Assembly (NCBI RefSeq): GCF_021602345.1
Contig: NZ_BQID01000020.1
Coordinates: 1-64,000 of the forward strand
Origin: Pseudomonas pharyngis
Lineage (GTDB): Bacteria > Pseudomonadota > Gammaproteobacteria > Pseudomonadales > Pseudomonadaceae
Direction of reading: 5' to 3'
Length of the DNA stretch: 64,000 nucleotides
Shown here: positions 26,195 to 34,474 of the stretch, in pieces
Numbering within the stretch: the stretch's first letter is position 1
Layout of the letters: each line of letters opens with the position of its first letter
Notes under the pieces: model-generated
What the model saw: the letters and a program-made list of their open reading frames with translations, nothing else
Told to the model about the DNA's origin: nothing
The model's database searches: none
Program-made: the position numbers and the translations under genes

Positions 26195-26369
26195 GGCGTC
26201 GATTCCAATCTGGAGGATGAGGACATACGGTAAGTTTTTTAATGTTCAATGGAACCTGTCATAAATGACAGTGCATTAGAACTCTTCGAAATAAAGAATT
26301 GCTATCTGTTATGGTTTCATCACCTACGGTGACTTCTCTTTGGGAAGCGACGGGATGCCGGGTCTTTGC

Positions 26370-26456
26370 AAGACTGCTCCCGGCATCGCGCAGATTGTCA
26401 TATTGGGTGAGTCGGCAGTGAATCAGGCGCTGGATCACGTCGAGACTGAAATCTAA
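26370..26456 (+). pseudogene. Remnant of a second DUF6124-type gene
   Basis: The frame from 26370 reads KTAPGIAQIVILGESAVNQ and continues ALDHVETEI-stop. It is nearly identical to the last 26 residues of the intact gene at 25362 (KTALGIAQILMLGELAVNQ...). No matching N-terminal part is present upstream, where sequence is AT-rich and unrelated. This indicates a tandem copy that lost its first about 100 codons. Confidence 0.75.
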
Positions 26457-26495
26457 GCGTCCTTGCCACAGTTGATTAGGGCTACATAGAAAGAG

Positions 26496-26527
26496 CCGCG
26501 ACTCCTTGAAAGGATCGCGGTTTTTTT
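26496..26527 (+). terminator. Rho-independent terminator after the DUF6124-type remnant
   Basis: CCGCGA pairs with TCGCGG around CTCCTTGAAAGGA, followed by seven Ts (26521-26527). It is a strong intrinsic terminator, probably the original one of the lost second copy. Confidence 0.8.
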
Positions 26528-26544
26528 ATGAGACAGACTTGGAG

Positions 26545-26739
26545 CTATTGATCAGCTTCGTGTTTTCGACGTTTGGTTTGAAGCAGCGCATGTATCTCCG
26601 CCATCACCTCTTCATGCGGAACACTCGGCCGTGGATCATCAATTGAAGCTTTTATCTTGGCGCGGAACCAGAGGTCGTAGCGTGCGGCCCCTGGGTTATT
26701 TGCAAACTCTGAAGTAGGTGGGTAGTAGTGAAAGTACAA
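26545..26739 (-). CDS. RelB/stability-determinant-like antitoxin
   Basis: 64 aa from a TTG start at 26739, chosen because GGAGG lies 4 bp upstream. Starting at the GTG at 26781 would add residues unlike the family. The sequence 'ARYDLWFRAKIKASIDD' then 'PRPSVPHEEVMAEIHALL' matches the C-terminal pattern of small RelB/StbD-like antitoxins (YDxWFRxKV...DDPRPxIPHxEVMAEM). No RelE/ParE-type toxin is seen on either side, so it may be solitary or a relic. A hairpin lies just beyond its stop. Confidence 0.6.
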   Translation of the reverse strand: MYFHYYPPTSEFANNPGAARYDLWFRAKIKASIDDPRPSVPHEEVMAEIHALLQTKRRKHEADQ

Positions 26740-26919
26740 GGGGCCTCCGATTAATCGCCTGATAGCCAAAACGGAAGGCACAATGCGCTCACCGCAGGCT
26801 GCGTTAATAGCTCCAAAGCCTAAACGTCATACGTCCGACGGCCAACCTGCAAAAGCAGTCAGACAATTCCGCTATTCTTTGCGAAATTTCGCAACTGTTT
26901 CACAACAAACTAAACGCAC

Positions 26920-26954
26920 AAAAAGCCGCGATCCCCTTCTTCAAAGAACCGCGG
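26920..26954 (-). terminator. Terminator after the curli subunit operon
   Basis: On the minus strand CGCGG (26954-26950) pairs with CCGCG (26930-26926), followed by C and a run of five Ts. It lies 19 bp downstream of the csgA-like stop. Confidence 0.65.
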
Positions 26955-26972
26955 TTTCTTAACACCCAACCC

Positions 26973-28424
26973 TTACTGCTGCAAAACCGTCGCCTGGTTA
27001 GCCGACCCGAACTGCTGAATGGTCGCGGTCTGCGTCATCCCGCTCTGATCCACGTTGGCAATGTTCCCCGTGCCGCCCTGGGTTACATACGCCACGTTCA
27101 TGGTGTCCGCCTGTTTCACGGTGATCATGTTGTCGCTGCCATACAGCTGCGCGGTGTAGGCCTGGTTGCCGGTGCCGGATTGATCGAATTCGGCGCTGTT
27201 GCCCGAGCCGTTCGACGAGCCCTGAACCAGGTTGGTGGTGCCGCGCTGGTCGGCGATGAGGATGTTGTCGCTGCCGTTCTGATCGAAGTACAGCTCGTTG
27301 TAGGAATCAGCCTGGCTGACCGTGGTCTTGTTGCCGGTGCCGGTCTGGTGGGTGGTCATGATCTGGCCGATGCCGTCCTGTTTGAAGCTGGCGATGTTGC
27401 CGTTACCCGCCTGGGTGACGGTGGCGCGCTGGCTGCTGCCGAACTGGCCGCCCAGTTGCGGGCCTTTCCAGTTGCTGGCGTAGACCTTGTTGTCGTTGCC
27501 TACCGAGGTGGCGTTGAGGGTGTGGCTGTCGCCGTTCTGGTAGGTGAAATGCACGTTGCCGTTGCCGACCTGGTAGAGCGCCAGGGTCGAGTTGACCGAT
27601 TCGAACTGGTCGGCATAGATGGCGTTGGTGTTGCCGACCTGGGTGACGGCGGCGGTGTTGTTTTCGCCGAAGCTTTGGTCGACCACGGTTTCGTTGCTGT
27701 CGCCGTACTGGTTGACGGTGGCCTGGCTGGCCAGTTGCGAGTCTTGCCAGATTTCGGTGCCGTTGAGGTTGCCGAACTGGTTGATGGTGATGTTGCCGCC
27801 GGTGCCGTTGCGCTGGTCGCCGTAGGCGTAGTTGCCTTCGCCGGCCTGGTTGATGCCGATCTGGCCGCCGTTGTGCAGCACCTGTTCGGCGGTGCCGTAG
27901 TTGGCGGTGCCGTACTGGGTGATCACCGAGCTGTTGCCGGTGCCTTCGTACAGTTGCTCGATGTTGGCTTCGTTGCTGTCGCCGAACTGGAAGGTCTTGC
28001 CTTCGCTGCCGTTCTGCGAATCCTGATAGACGAACGAGAAGTTGCCGGTGCCTTGCTGTTGTTGCAGCGCCTGGTTGCCGGCGCCGAAGCCGAGGGACTG
28101 GCTGGCGTGGGCGGTGTTGAAGGCACCGGTCTGTTGTTGGGTGATGGTGCTGTTGTCTTCGAAAAGCTGCTCGGCGTAACCGGCGTTGTAGTCGCCGACC
28201 GCGTCCTGGGTGATGACGCTGGTGGCGGTGTCCTGCACGGCGGCGGCGTTGTTGCCCTGGCCCAGTTGGGTCTGGGTCGCGGTGCTGAACGGGGCCTGGG
28301 TCTGCTTCACATCAGCGATGTTGGCCGTACCGAACTGGCTCTGGGTGGAAAGGCTGTCGTCGGCCATGGCCTGGGCACTGATCATGACCAGGATGGCGGC
28401 GGTGAGGGGCGTCAGTTTGAACAT
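26973..28424 (-). CDS. csgA: Large curlin-repeat amyloid subunit (CsgA-like)
   Basis: 483 aa, more than three times the length of E. coli CsgA (about 150). The signal peptide (cut near AMA-DDS) is followed by about twenty repeats of the curlin type, such as 'GTGNIANVDQSGMTQTATIQ' and 'GNGNIASFKQDGIG'. These have the regular Gln/Gly/Asn spacing that forms amyloid beta-arches. It is acidic and Asn/Gln-rich. It should be exported through CsgG and polymerise on the cell surface. It lies 26 bp after the csgB-like gene. Confidence 0.9.
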   Translation of the reverse strand: MFKLTPLTAAILVMISAQAMADDSLSTQSQFGTANIADVKQTQAPFSTATQTQLGQGNNAAAVQDTATSVITQDAVGDYNAGYAEQLFEDNSTITQQQTGAFNTAHASQSLGFGAGNQALQQQQGTGNFSFVYQDSQNGSEGKTFQFGDSNEANIEQLYEGTGNSSVITQYGTANYGTAEQVLHNGGQIGINQAGEGNYAYGDQRNGTGGNITINQFGNLNGTEIWQDSQLASQATVNQYGDSNETVVDQSFGENNTAAVTQVGNTNAIYADQFESVNSTLALYQVGNGNVHFTYQNGDSHTLNATSVGNDNKVYASNWKGPQLGGQFGSSQRATVTQAGNGNIASFKQDGIGQIMTTHQTGTGNKTTVSQADSYNELYFDQNGSDNILIADQRGTTNLVQGSSNGSGNSAEFDQSGTGNQAYTAQLYGSDNMITVKQADTMNVAYVTQGGTGNIANVDQSGMTQTATIQQFGSANQATVLQQ

Positions 28425-28450
28425 GATGAACTCTCCGATGATTGCAGTGC

Positions 28451-28915
28451 TTAGCGATATTGCTTGACCGAAACGCTCATGCCGTTGCCCGACTGGGTCA
28501 CGGCGCTTTGCAGCCCCGTGCCGGCCTGCTCGATGCTGGCGTCGTTGTTGTTGCCGTTTTGCGAAATCTGCGCGCGGTTGTGGCTGCCGGTTTGCGTGAT
28601 GGACGCGGCGTTGCCGGAGCCGTTTTGCGTAATCAGGGCCATCAGGTCGCTGCCTTGTTGCAGGATGTACGCCTCCTGATTGCTGCCCGACTGCACGATC
28701 CTGCCCAGCAGCGACTGACCGTTCTGCGACAGCAGTGCCAGGTTGACCTGGCCGTTCTGGTCGATCAGTGCTTGCTGGCCCACGGGGGGCGGCAGTTCGC
28801 CGAGATCGGCGCTGTTGGGCGCCAGGTCATCGTTTTCCATCAGGTCGTCGGCGCGCACGCCCGCACTGACGCACAGGGCGAGCAGGCAAAGCAGGGCGGC
28901 GGTCGGCGTGTTCAT
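28451..28915 (-). CDS. csgB: Curli nucleator-like subunit (CsgB-like)
   Basis: 154 aa, close to CsgB size. The signal peptide ends near VRA-DDL. After an acidic segment (ENDDLAPNSADLGELPPP) come five curlin repeats ('QNGQVNLALLSQ', 'QTGSHNRAQISQ', 'QNGNNNDASIEQ', 'QSGNGMSVSVKQYR'). The basic C-terminal end (SVSVKQYR) recalls the charged last repeat of CsgB. It would nucleate the larger amyloid subunit at the cell surface with CsgF. Confidence 0.88.
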   Translation of the reverse strand: MNTPTAALLCLLALCVSAGVRADDLMENDDLAPNSADLGELPPPVGQQALIDQNGQVNLALLSQNGQSLLGRIVQSGSNQEAYILQQGSDLMALITQNGSGNAASITQTGSHNRAQISQNGNNNDASIEQAGTGLQSAVTQSGNGMSVSVKQYR

Positions 28916-28951
28916 GGCAAATATCCTGTGGGGCGTTAACCGTTGAGCGTT

Positions 28952-28979
28952 GCCCCGCCTGCCCGAAAACAGGCGGGGC
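28952..28979. terminator. Strong hairpin between the secreted-protein gene and csgB
   Basis: GCCCCGCCTG (28952-28961) and CAGGCGGGGC (28970-28979) form a perfect 10-bp stem. There is no T-run in the minus direction. It therefore looks more like a transcript stabiliser or partial terminator separating expression levels of the large secreted proteins from the curli subunits. Confidence 0.5.
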
Positions 28980-28984
28980 GTGGT

Positions 28985-31219
28985 TTACAACGTGTTCACC
29001 GAGATGGTGCGAACGGTGCCCTGGGACGAGCGGATGGTGGCGGTCGGGTTGGCTGATGGCACGACCAGCGTGTTGTTCAGCGTCAGCCGCCAGCGTCCGG
29101 TTACCGGTACCGTGGTGGTGCCCAGCGTTACCAGCCCGGTCGGGGTGGTGACCTGCACGGTGATGGTGTTGCCGGTGGTCACCGACGAGGTGCCGGCGAA
29201 GTCCCAGTTGAAGCGGCCGCCGGAACGGGCCTGCACGGTCGAAGTGGTGATCGTGAAGGTTTCCGCTGCTGGCCGTGGCGACACTTGCACCGTGACGGTC
29301 GCCGGCGTCGACTGGGCGTTGAAGCTGTCCCGGGCGATGTAGGTGAAGGTCGTGGTGAAGGCCGTGGTCACGGTGGCCGGTGGGGTGTAGGTGATCACCG
29401 TGCCGTCGGTGCTGACCGTGCCGCGTCCTGCCGGCGGTTGGGTCAGGCTGGCGACGCCCAGCGGCGTGTTGCCTTCCGGATCGGTGTCGTTGGCCAGGAC
29501 GTTGATCGGGATCGCGACACCCAGCGTGGCGACGCTGTCGGCGACGGCGGTCGGTGGCCGGTTAGGCGCGACGGTCACCGTCACGGTCGCCGGGTTGGCC
29601 GAGGCCAGGCCTTTGCTGTCTTGCGCCTTGTAGGTGAAGGTCGTGGTCAACGGTGTCGTCACCACGGCTGGCGGGGTGTAGACCACCGAGGTGGTGCCGC
29701 TCAACGCGACGGTACCCTGGCCGGCTGCCGGTTGAGTCAGCGCGGTAATGGTCAGCGGCACGTTGTTGTCCGGGTCGCTGTCGTTGGTCAGCAGGCTGAG
29801 GGTGATCGGCACACCGAAGCTGGTGCTGCCGGTGTCGGCGTTGGCCAGTGGCGCCTGGTTCTCACCGGTGTCCGGTGCTGCACCGACCACTACGACTGGC
29901 TCGGTATCGCTGCCGCCGGCGGCGGATTTGACCGTGACGGTGGCTGGAGGCTGAGTCAGGTCGGCCACGGTGATTTTTTGCAGGGTGCCGGTTTTCGACA
30001 GGCGTCCGTAACCCTGGGCAACCATGTCCGGCACCGCGACTTCATCGGTCGAAGTGGCTTCGATCAACAGGCTGTGGTTGGCCCAGCTGTAGCGGGCGGT
30101 CTGGATTTTCACCACGTCGGTGAGCTTGGCCGAGACGGCAGTCGGACGGGTCGTGCCGGCCGGGTTGGTCGCGGTCACGACCACCACCGACGGCAGGGTG
30201 CCGGTACCCAGACGCTGGCCGAAGAACAGTCCGTTGTTGTCACCCAGCAGACTGGTCTGGCAAGGCGTCGGTGGTGGGCCGGGCAGCAACGCCACGGTTT
30301 CGCGGAAGCACAGGGTCGAGCTGCTGTCAGCCTTGGCGAACACCTCGGCACGCACACCGGCCGAGGTCCGGCGATAGGTGGCGCGGTCGATGGCGACTTG
30401 GGTTTGCTGACGATTGTCGAGGACCTTGCCGGCAACGGTGAACAGGTTGGTCTGAATCGAGCCGGCGCCCGACGGACCATCGATCCGCAGGAAGTTGGTG
30501 TTGAACGGGCTGCCGGTGACCGCTTCGGTGAGGTTCGGGTCGCCGACGAAGGTTTCGACGCCGCCGGAGTCCGGGTTCACTTCGGTATACGGCCCGTTGA
30601 TGCTGCGCAGGAATGGGCCGATGGCGCCGTTGAGCGCTCCGCTGAAGTTGCCCGGCGCGCCGATGCCGATGTCCTTGGTGATGTTGATTGCCCGCCGGCC
30701 CGGCGTGGTGACGTTGACGGTTTCAACGCCGTACGGGTGGGTGATGGTGTAGGTGCCGGCCACGGGTACGTTCACCCGGATGCGGATCCGCGCGAAGCTT
30801 TGCTGATCGCCATCGACCGGATTTTCCGAGGCGAACGCCGCTTCGATGCCTGCGACGTAGGCGTCGACACCGAAACCGGCACCGTTGTTGGGGATCGCGG
30901 TTTCAGCCAGGAACCAGAAAGCTTCCGGTGGCCAGTTGTCGGGGAACACCATCGGCAGGCTGTCATCGAACACGCCCGGTTCCGGCAGCAGGGTGCACAT
31001 GTACGCCGGCGGGGTGCTGGCCGGCACCCGGGAACTGGCGGCGCGCGACTGGCAAAGCTCCATCGACAGCTGATTGTTGTCCTGGTACCACATCGGGAAT
31101 TTCCCGGTGGCGAAGGTGTAGGGGCCGGGATCGACGGCGGCCAGTTGCGCGAACGCACTGCCGGTCAGCGAGATTGTCAGCCCGAGCGCGTTGAGCGCGA
31201 AGCGTGGCCACTTGTTCAT
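28985..31219 (-). CDS. Large secreted protein with two cadherin/Ig-like repeats
   Basis: 744 aa from the internal ATG at about 31219 (AGGAGG upstream). The signal peptide is cut near AFA-QLA. Residues about 20-460 share a domain with the next gene's product ('AVDPGPYTFATGKFPMWYQD', 'VFDDSLPMVF', 'EAFWFLAETAI', 'NGPYTEVNP', 'AVTGSPFNTNFLRIDGP'). Residues about 470-650 contain two tandem Ig/cadherin-like repeats ('NDSDPDNNVPLTI...' and 'NDTDPEGNTPLGV...') with the typical calcium-site DxDP. A final Ser/Thr-rich beta domain follows. Probably a surface or matrix protein tied to the curli fibre. Family function unknown. Confidence 0.8.
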   Translation of the reverse strand: MNKWPRFALNALGLTISLTGSAFAQLAAVDPGPYTFATGKFPMWYQDNNQLSMELCQSRAASSRVPASTPPAYMCTLLPEPGVFDDSLPMVFPDNWPPEAFWFLAETAIPNNGAGFGVDAYVAGIEAAFASENPVDGDQQSFARIRIRVNVPVAGTYTITHPYGVETVNVTTPGRRAINITKDIGIGAPGNFSGALNGAIGPFLRSINGPYTEVNPDSGGVETFVGDPNLTEAVTGSPFNTNFLRIDGPSGAGSIQTNLFTVAGKVLDNRQQTQVAIDRATYRRTSAGVRAEVFAKADSSSTLCFRETVALLPGPPPTPCQTSLLGDNNGLFFGQRLGTGTLPSVVVVTATNPAGTTRPTAVSAKLTDVVKIQTARYSWANHSLLIEATSTDEVAVPDMVAQGYGRLSKTGTLQKITVADLTQPPATVTVKSAAGGSDTEPVVVVGAAPDTGENQAPLANADTGSTSFGVPITLSLLTNDSDPDNNVPLTITALTQPAAGQGTVALSGTTSVVYTPPAVVTTPLTTTFTYKAQDSKGLASANPATVTVTVAPNRPPTAVADSVATLGVAIPINVLANDTDPEGNTPLGVASLTQPPAGRGTVSTDGTVITYTPPATVTTAFTTTFTYIARDSFNAQSTPATVTVQVSPRPAAETFTITTSTVQARSGGRFNWDFAGTSSVTTGNTITVQVTTPTGLVTLGTTTVPVTGRWRLTLNNTLVVPSANPTATIRSSQGTVRTISVNTL

Positions 31220-31254
31220 GATGCCTCCTGATGCGGATCTGGGCATGTGAGCGT

Positions 31255-32601
31255 TCATTGCACGATGACCACTTCTTCGGTATCGCTGCCGCCGTTGGAC
31301 GACGTCACCCGAACCTTGGCCGGTGGAATCGGCGTGATCCCGGTGGCCAGGGTTTTCACCGCGCCATCACCGCCCAGCGCACCGATGGTGGCGCCGGTGC
31401 CGGAGGTGGCGGTGAGCACCGGTGGCGAGGTTTCGTCACTGGTCGAGGCCACCACGGTCAATTGCCCGGAAGTAAGGCTGTACTCGGCGCGCTGGATCAC
31501 CACCAGGTCGGTCAGGGTCATGGGCAGGGTGGTCGGCGAACTGGTGGCGATCGCCAAGTGGTTGTCGGCGGTCACTTGCAACACGGCCGGCAAGGTCGGG
31601 TTGACCGCCGATTGCGCGTACCAGCTGCCGGTGCTGTCGGCTTCTGTCATGTTCACCACGGGCGTGCTGCTGGTGATGGCGGCGGTGCCCGGCGCGGGCG
31701 GGGCTTTGACGAACACGTCTTGTTGGGCCACTGGTGCGCTTTCGCCGGGCTTGCGCGAGTAGGTGCTGCGCTCGGTGATCAGAGGCGTTGGCCGCACCAC
31801 TGTCGACAACTTGCCGGACACGGCGAAGGTTGTGCTGCGCAGGTCGATGCCGCCCGGGCCTTCGATGCGTACGTAGTTGGTGTTGAACGGGCTGCCGGTC
31901 ACGGCTTCGTTGAGGTTCGGATCGCCAACAAACTGTTCGGCCGCGCCGGTCAGCGGATTGGTCTCGGTGTACGGCCCGTTGACGCTGCGCAGGAACGGGC
32001 CGATGTCACCCTTGAGCGCGCCGTCGTAGGTTTGCGGGGTACCGATGCCGATGTCGCGGGTCATGTTGATGGCGCGCCGGCCGGGGGTATCGACGGTGAA
32101 CACATCGACGCCGTACGGGTGGGTGATGACGTAGGTGCCGGCGGTGGGCACGTCGACCCGGATGCGGATCCGCGCGAAGCTGACCTGATCGCCTTCCACC
32201 GGTTCTTCGGCGGCGAACGCGGCTTCGATGGCGCTGACGTAAGTCAGGTCGATCCCGCGTGCTGCATCGACGACGGTGGTTTCGCCGGTGAACCAGAACG
32301 CTTCATCGGGGAAGTTGGTGGGGAACACGATCGGCTGCGCGTCATCGAACACGCCGGGGGTCGGCAGCAGCGAGCACATGTATGACGGGGCGCCGGGTGT
32401 GCTCGGTACGCGGGAGCTGAGTGCTTTGGACAGGCACAGATCCAGGGTGCGACCGTGGCTGTCCTGATACCAGCTGGCGAAACCGCCATTGGCGGGTGTG
32501 TAGGGACCCGGATCGACGGCGAACAGAGCGGCCTGGGCAATGCCCTGGGCCAAGGCGCTCACGACCAGGACGGTCGCGGTTTTGGACAGTAAAGGGTGCA
32601 T
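31255..32601 (-). CDS. Secreted paralogue lacking the Ig-like repeats
   Basis: 448 aa with a signal peptide (cut near AQA-ALF). Its body is homologous along its length to the first about 440 residues of the next protein: 'FAVDPGPYTPANGGFASWYQD', 'YMCSLLPTPGVFDD', 'EAFWFTGETTV', 'RINVRVDV'-like 'RIRIRVDVPTAGTYVITHPYG'. Cys residues near the N-terminus are conserved in both. It heads the minus-strand operon that includes csgB and csgA. The role is unknown; co-expression with curli suggests an adhesin, fibre decoration or mineral-binding protein. Confidence 0.78.
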   Translation of the reverse strand: MHPLLSKTATVLVVSALAQGIAQAALFAVDPGPYTPANGGFASWYQDSHGRTLDLCLSKALSSRVPSTPGAPSYMCSLLPTPGVFDDAQPIVFPTNFPDEAFWFTGETTVVDAARGIDLTYVSAIEAAFAAEEPVEGDQVSFARIRIRVDVPTAGTYVITHPYGVDVFTVDTPGRRAINMTRDIGIGTPQTYDGALKGDIGPFLRSVNGPYTETNPLTGAAEQFVGDPNLNEAVTGSPFNTNYVRIEGPGGIDLRSTTFAVSGKLSTVVRPTPLITERSTYSRKPGESAPVAQQDVFVKAPPAPGTAAITSSTPVVNMTEADSTGSWYAQSAVNPTLPAVLQVTADNHLAIATSSPTTLPMTLTDLVVIQRAEYSLTSGQLTVVASTSDETSPPVLTATSGTGATIGALGGDGAVKTLATGITPIPPAKVRVTSSNGGSDTEEVVIVQ

Positions 32602-32655
32602 GAGTTAATCCCTCTATCGAAGTACCTGCCCCGTGGGGTTGGGTCAGTTGCTGAG

Positions 32656-32671
32656 GGCTTTACAACTTCCA
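32656..32671 (-). promoter_or_regulatory. Weak sigma54-like promoter for the secreted-protein/curli operon
   Basis: On the minus strand TGGAAGT-N4-AAGCC keeps only the GG-N10-GC invariant bases. Its position (55 bp before the ATG, 110 bp from a CCCC-N6-GGGG repeat) matches the stronger sites. Tentative. Confidence 0.3.
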
Positions 32672-32767
32672 TACCAACGACCGGCCAACCGGCGGCAAAG
32701 GCCCGTGGCGCAAGGGTTCGAGGCTCGTCGTGGGGGAAAAGGACGCACGCCCGGATAGGGCGACTGT

Positions 32768-32781
32768 CCCCAGGATTGGGG
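32768..32781. promoter_or_regulatory. CCCC-N6-GGGG repeat between divergent operons
   Basis: CCCC-AGGATT-GGGG lies between the minus-strand curli operon (start 32601) and the plus-strand kinase gene (start 32920). It is a candidate MnxR site. The rest of the 32602-32919 gap shows only a small inverted repeat (TTTCCC-TGAC-CGGGAAA) near 32810. Confidence 0.4.
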
Positions 32782-32919
32782 ATTGTGGGGGCATGAACGC
32801 CTGGCGGTTTTTCCCTGACCGGGAAATCGGCTGAGTGTGGGGCCGTTCACCCCCCGCATCCGGGCAAACACCCAATCGTGGGCTATAACCCTATAGGGAC
32901 GTTTCGGGAAGTCGCCGCC

Positions 32920-34368
32920 ATGAACATGCAGTCACAATCGCTACCGGTCGATGAGGGCAGCCAGCGGCTGAACTCGCGCAAGCAGCCGTTCAACCTGTTG
33001 CGCTGGTTTTCATTGATCAGCATGGCGGTGATCGGCACCGTGGCGGTGGCGCTTGGGGCGGTGTCGACACGGTTCGTGATCGAAGAAAGCGTGCAGCGCG
33101 ATGCCTTGCTGACCGCGCAGTTCATTCAGGCCATCGCGTCGGCGGAAGTGCGCCACGTCTCGATCCCCAATATCCGCACCATGGGGGAATTGCTCGACCC
33201 TCGTCAGGACAACGATTTTCCCGATGTCGACCCGCAGGCTCGAGCCAGCGCCAGAGGTGAGTTTCTTGATCACATCGAGCATTTGCCAGATGTGATCCTC
33301 GCCAACATTTATGCGCCGGACCGTACCGTGATCTGGTCGACCAACCCGGCGCTGATCAACACCCGGATTCATGCCGACGAAGACCTCGACCGGGCCTTCG
33401 ATGAAAAGATCCCGGTCTCGGCCAGCTATCACGACGTCGACAAGGCCCGTGAAGAACAAAAGTTCGTGGTACCGCCGGAATACATCTTCATCGAAAACTA
33501 CATCCCGCTGTTCGACGCCGAGGGCAAGAACGTCACGGCGATGGTTGAAATCTATAAAGAGCCCAAGGATCTGATCGCCCGCATGGAGCGTGGGCTGACG
33601 CTGATCTGGCTGGCCACCGCGCTGGGCGGCGGGCTGATTTACCTGGGGCTGTACTGGATCGTGCGGCGGGCGGCGATTCTGCTGGCGGCCCAGCAAAAAC
33701 AACTGATCGCCAACGAAACCTTTGTCGCGCTGGGCGAGATGTCCTCGGCGGTAGCCCACAGTCTGCGCAATCCGCTGGCGACCATTCGCTCCAGCGCCGA
33801 GCTGGCGCTGGAGTTCGACGCGGGGCCGGCACAGAAGAACATCAAGGACATCATCGGCCAGGTCGACCGCATGTCAAAGTGGGTGCGCGAACTGCTGCAA
33901 TCGTTGCGACCGCTCAATGACGACCCGGAACCGGTGAACCTGGTGGCGGCGCTGCACGACAGCCTGACGGCGTTCGAGCAGCAGATCGCCAGGGCCGGCG
34001 TGCAGGTGGTGTTTCAACCTCAGCAGACGCCGATGGTGCTGAGCCAGCCGGTACAACTCACGCAAATCCTCAACAGCCTGCTGGCCAATGCGCTGGAGGC
34101 GATGGACAAGGGCGGCACGCTGACCATCACCCTCGAACCGAGCGACAGCCGTGGCGTGAGCGTCATGCTCAGCGACACCGGCAAAGGCATGAACGAGGAG
34201 CAGCGCAGCATGGCGTTCCGGCCGTTCTTCACCACCAAGCAAGGCGGCCTCGGCGTGGGGCTGGTGCTGGTCAAACGGATCATGGAGCGCTTCGGCGGCG
34301 GCGTGAGCCTGGACAGCCGCGAAGGCGAGGGCACCACCGTTCGTCTGGCGTTTCAGCTCATTCAGTAA
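32920..34368 (+). CDS. mnxS1: MnxS-type sensor histidine kinase
   Basis: 482 aa from ATG 32920. Transmembrane helices at about 30-52 and 230-250 enclose an extracytoplasmic sensor domain (residues 53-228, with 'RTMGELLDPRQDNDFPDVDP' and 'FIENYIPLFDAEGKNV'). The kinase core follows: H-box 'AVAHSLRNPLATIRSSAEL', N-box 'NSLLANALEAMDKGG', 'DTGKGM', 'FFTTKQGGLGVGL'. It is closely related to the kinase at 38529. Both resemble MnxS1/MnxS2, which I recall as required with MnxR for Mn(II) oxidation in P. putida GB-1. The assignment of number 1 or 2 is arbitrary. Confidence 0.82.
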   Translation: MNMQSQSLPVDEGSQRLNSRKQPFNLLRWFSLISMAVIGTVAVALGAVSTRFVIEESVQRDALLTAQFIQAIASAEVRHVSIPNIRTMGELLDPRQDNDFPDVDPQARASARGEFLDHIEHLPDVILANIYAPDRTVIWSTNPALINTRIHADEDLDRAFDEKIPVSASYHDVDKAREEQKFVVPPEYIFIENYIPLFDAEGKNVTAMVEIYKEPKDLIARMERGLTLIWLATALGGGLIYLGLYWIVRRAAILLAAQQKQLIANETFVALGEMSSAVAHSLRNPLATIRSSAELALEFDAGPAQKNIKDIIGQVDRMSKWVRELLQSLRPLNDDPEPVNLVAALHDSLTAFEQQIARAGVQVVFQPQQTPMVLSQPVQLTQILNSLLANALEAMDKGGTLTITLEPSDSRGVSVMLSDTGKGMNEEQRSMAFRPFFTTKQGGLGVGLVLVKRIMERFGGGVSLDSREGEGTTVRLAFQLIQ

Positions 34369-34385
34369 ATTGGGGTGAACTTTCC

Positions 34386-34420
34386 CCCCAGCAGTGGGTG
34401 TCAGGCCCCGGTCACCGGGG
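34386..34420. promoter_or_regulatory. GC inverted repeats upstream of mcoA, candidate enhancer
   Basis: CCCC-AGCAGT-GGGT (34386-34399) and the perfect palindrome CCCCGGT-C-ACCGGGG (34406-34420) lie 60-90 bp upstream of the sigma54-type promoter at 34475 and shortly after the kinase gene stop. Confidence 0.42.
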
Positions 34421-34474
34421 AGTGGGGAATGCAACAGCGCGTCCAAGTCCCTGTTACAACTGGAAATGATTTTT

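Noticed and set aside
26880-26893. Perfect palindrome TGCGAAATTTCGCA
   Set aside because: Noted as a possible operator for the RelB-like gene, but it is about 140 bp upstream of its start and no second copy was found; not strong enough to call.
27180-28454. 424-codon plus-strand frame opposite the csgA-like gene
   Set aside because: Mirror of the curlin repeats; the Val/Ala/Gly-rich periodicity comes from the repeat DNA. No ribosome site or signal peptide.
26973-28915. Possible CRISPR-like or satellite array
   Set aside because: The periodic DNA is degenerate and in frame with curlin repeats; there are no identical repeats or spacers.
29285-31231. 648-codon plus-strand frame opposite the Ig-like secreted protein
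   Set aside because: Shadow frame; the minus strand has signal peptide, ribosome site and paralogy.
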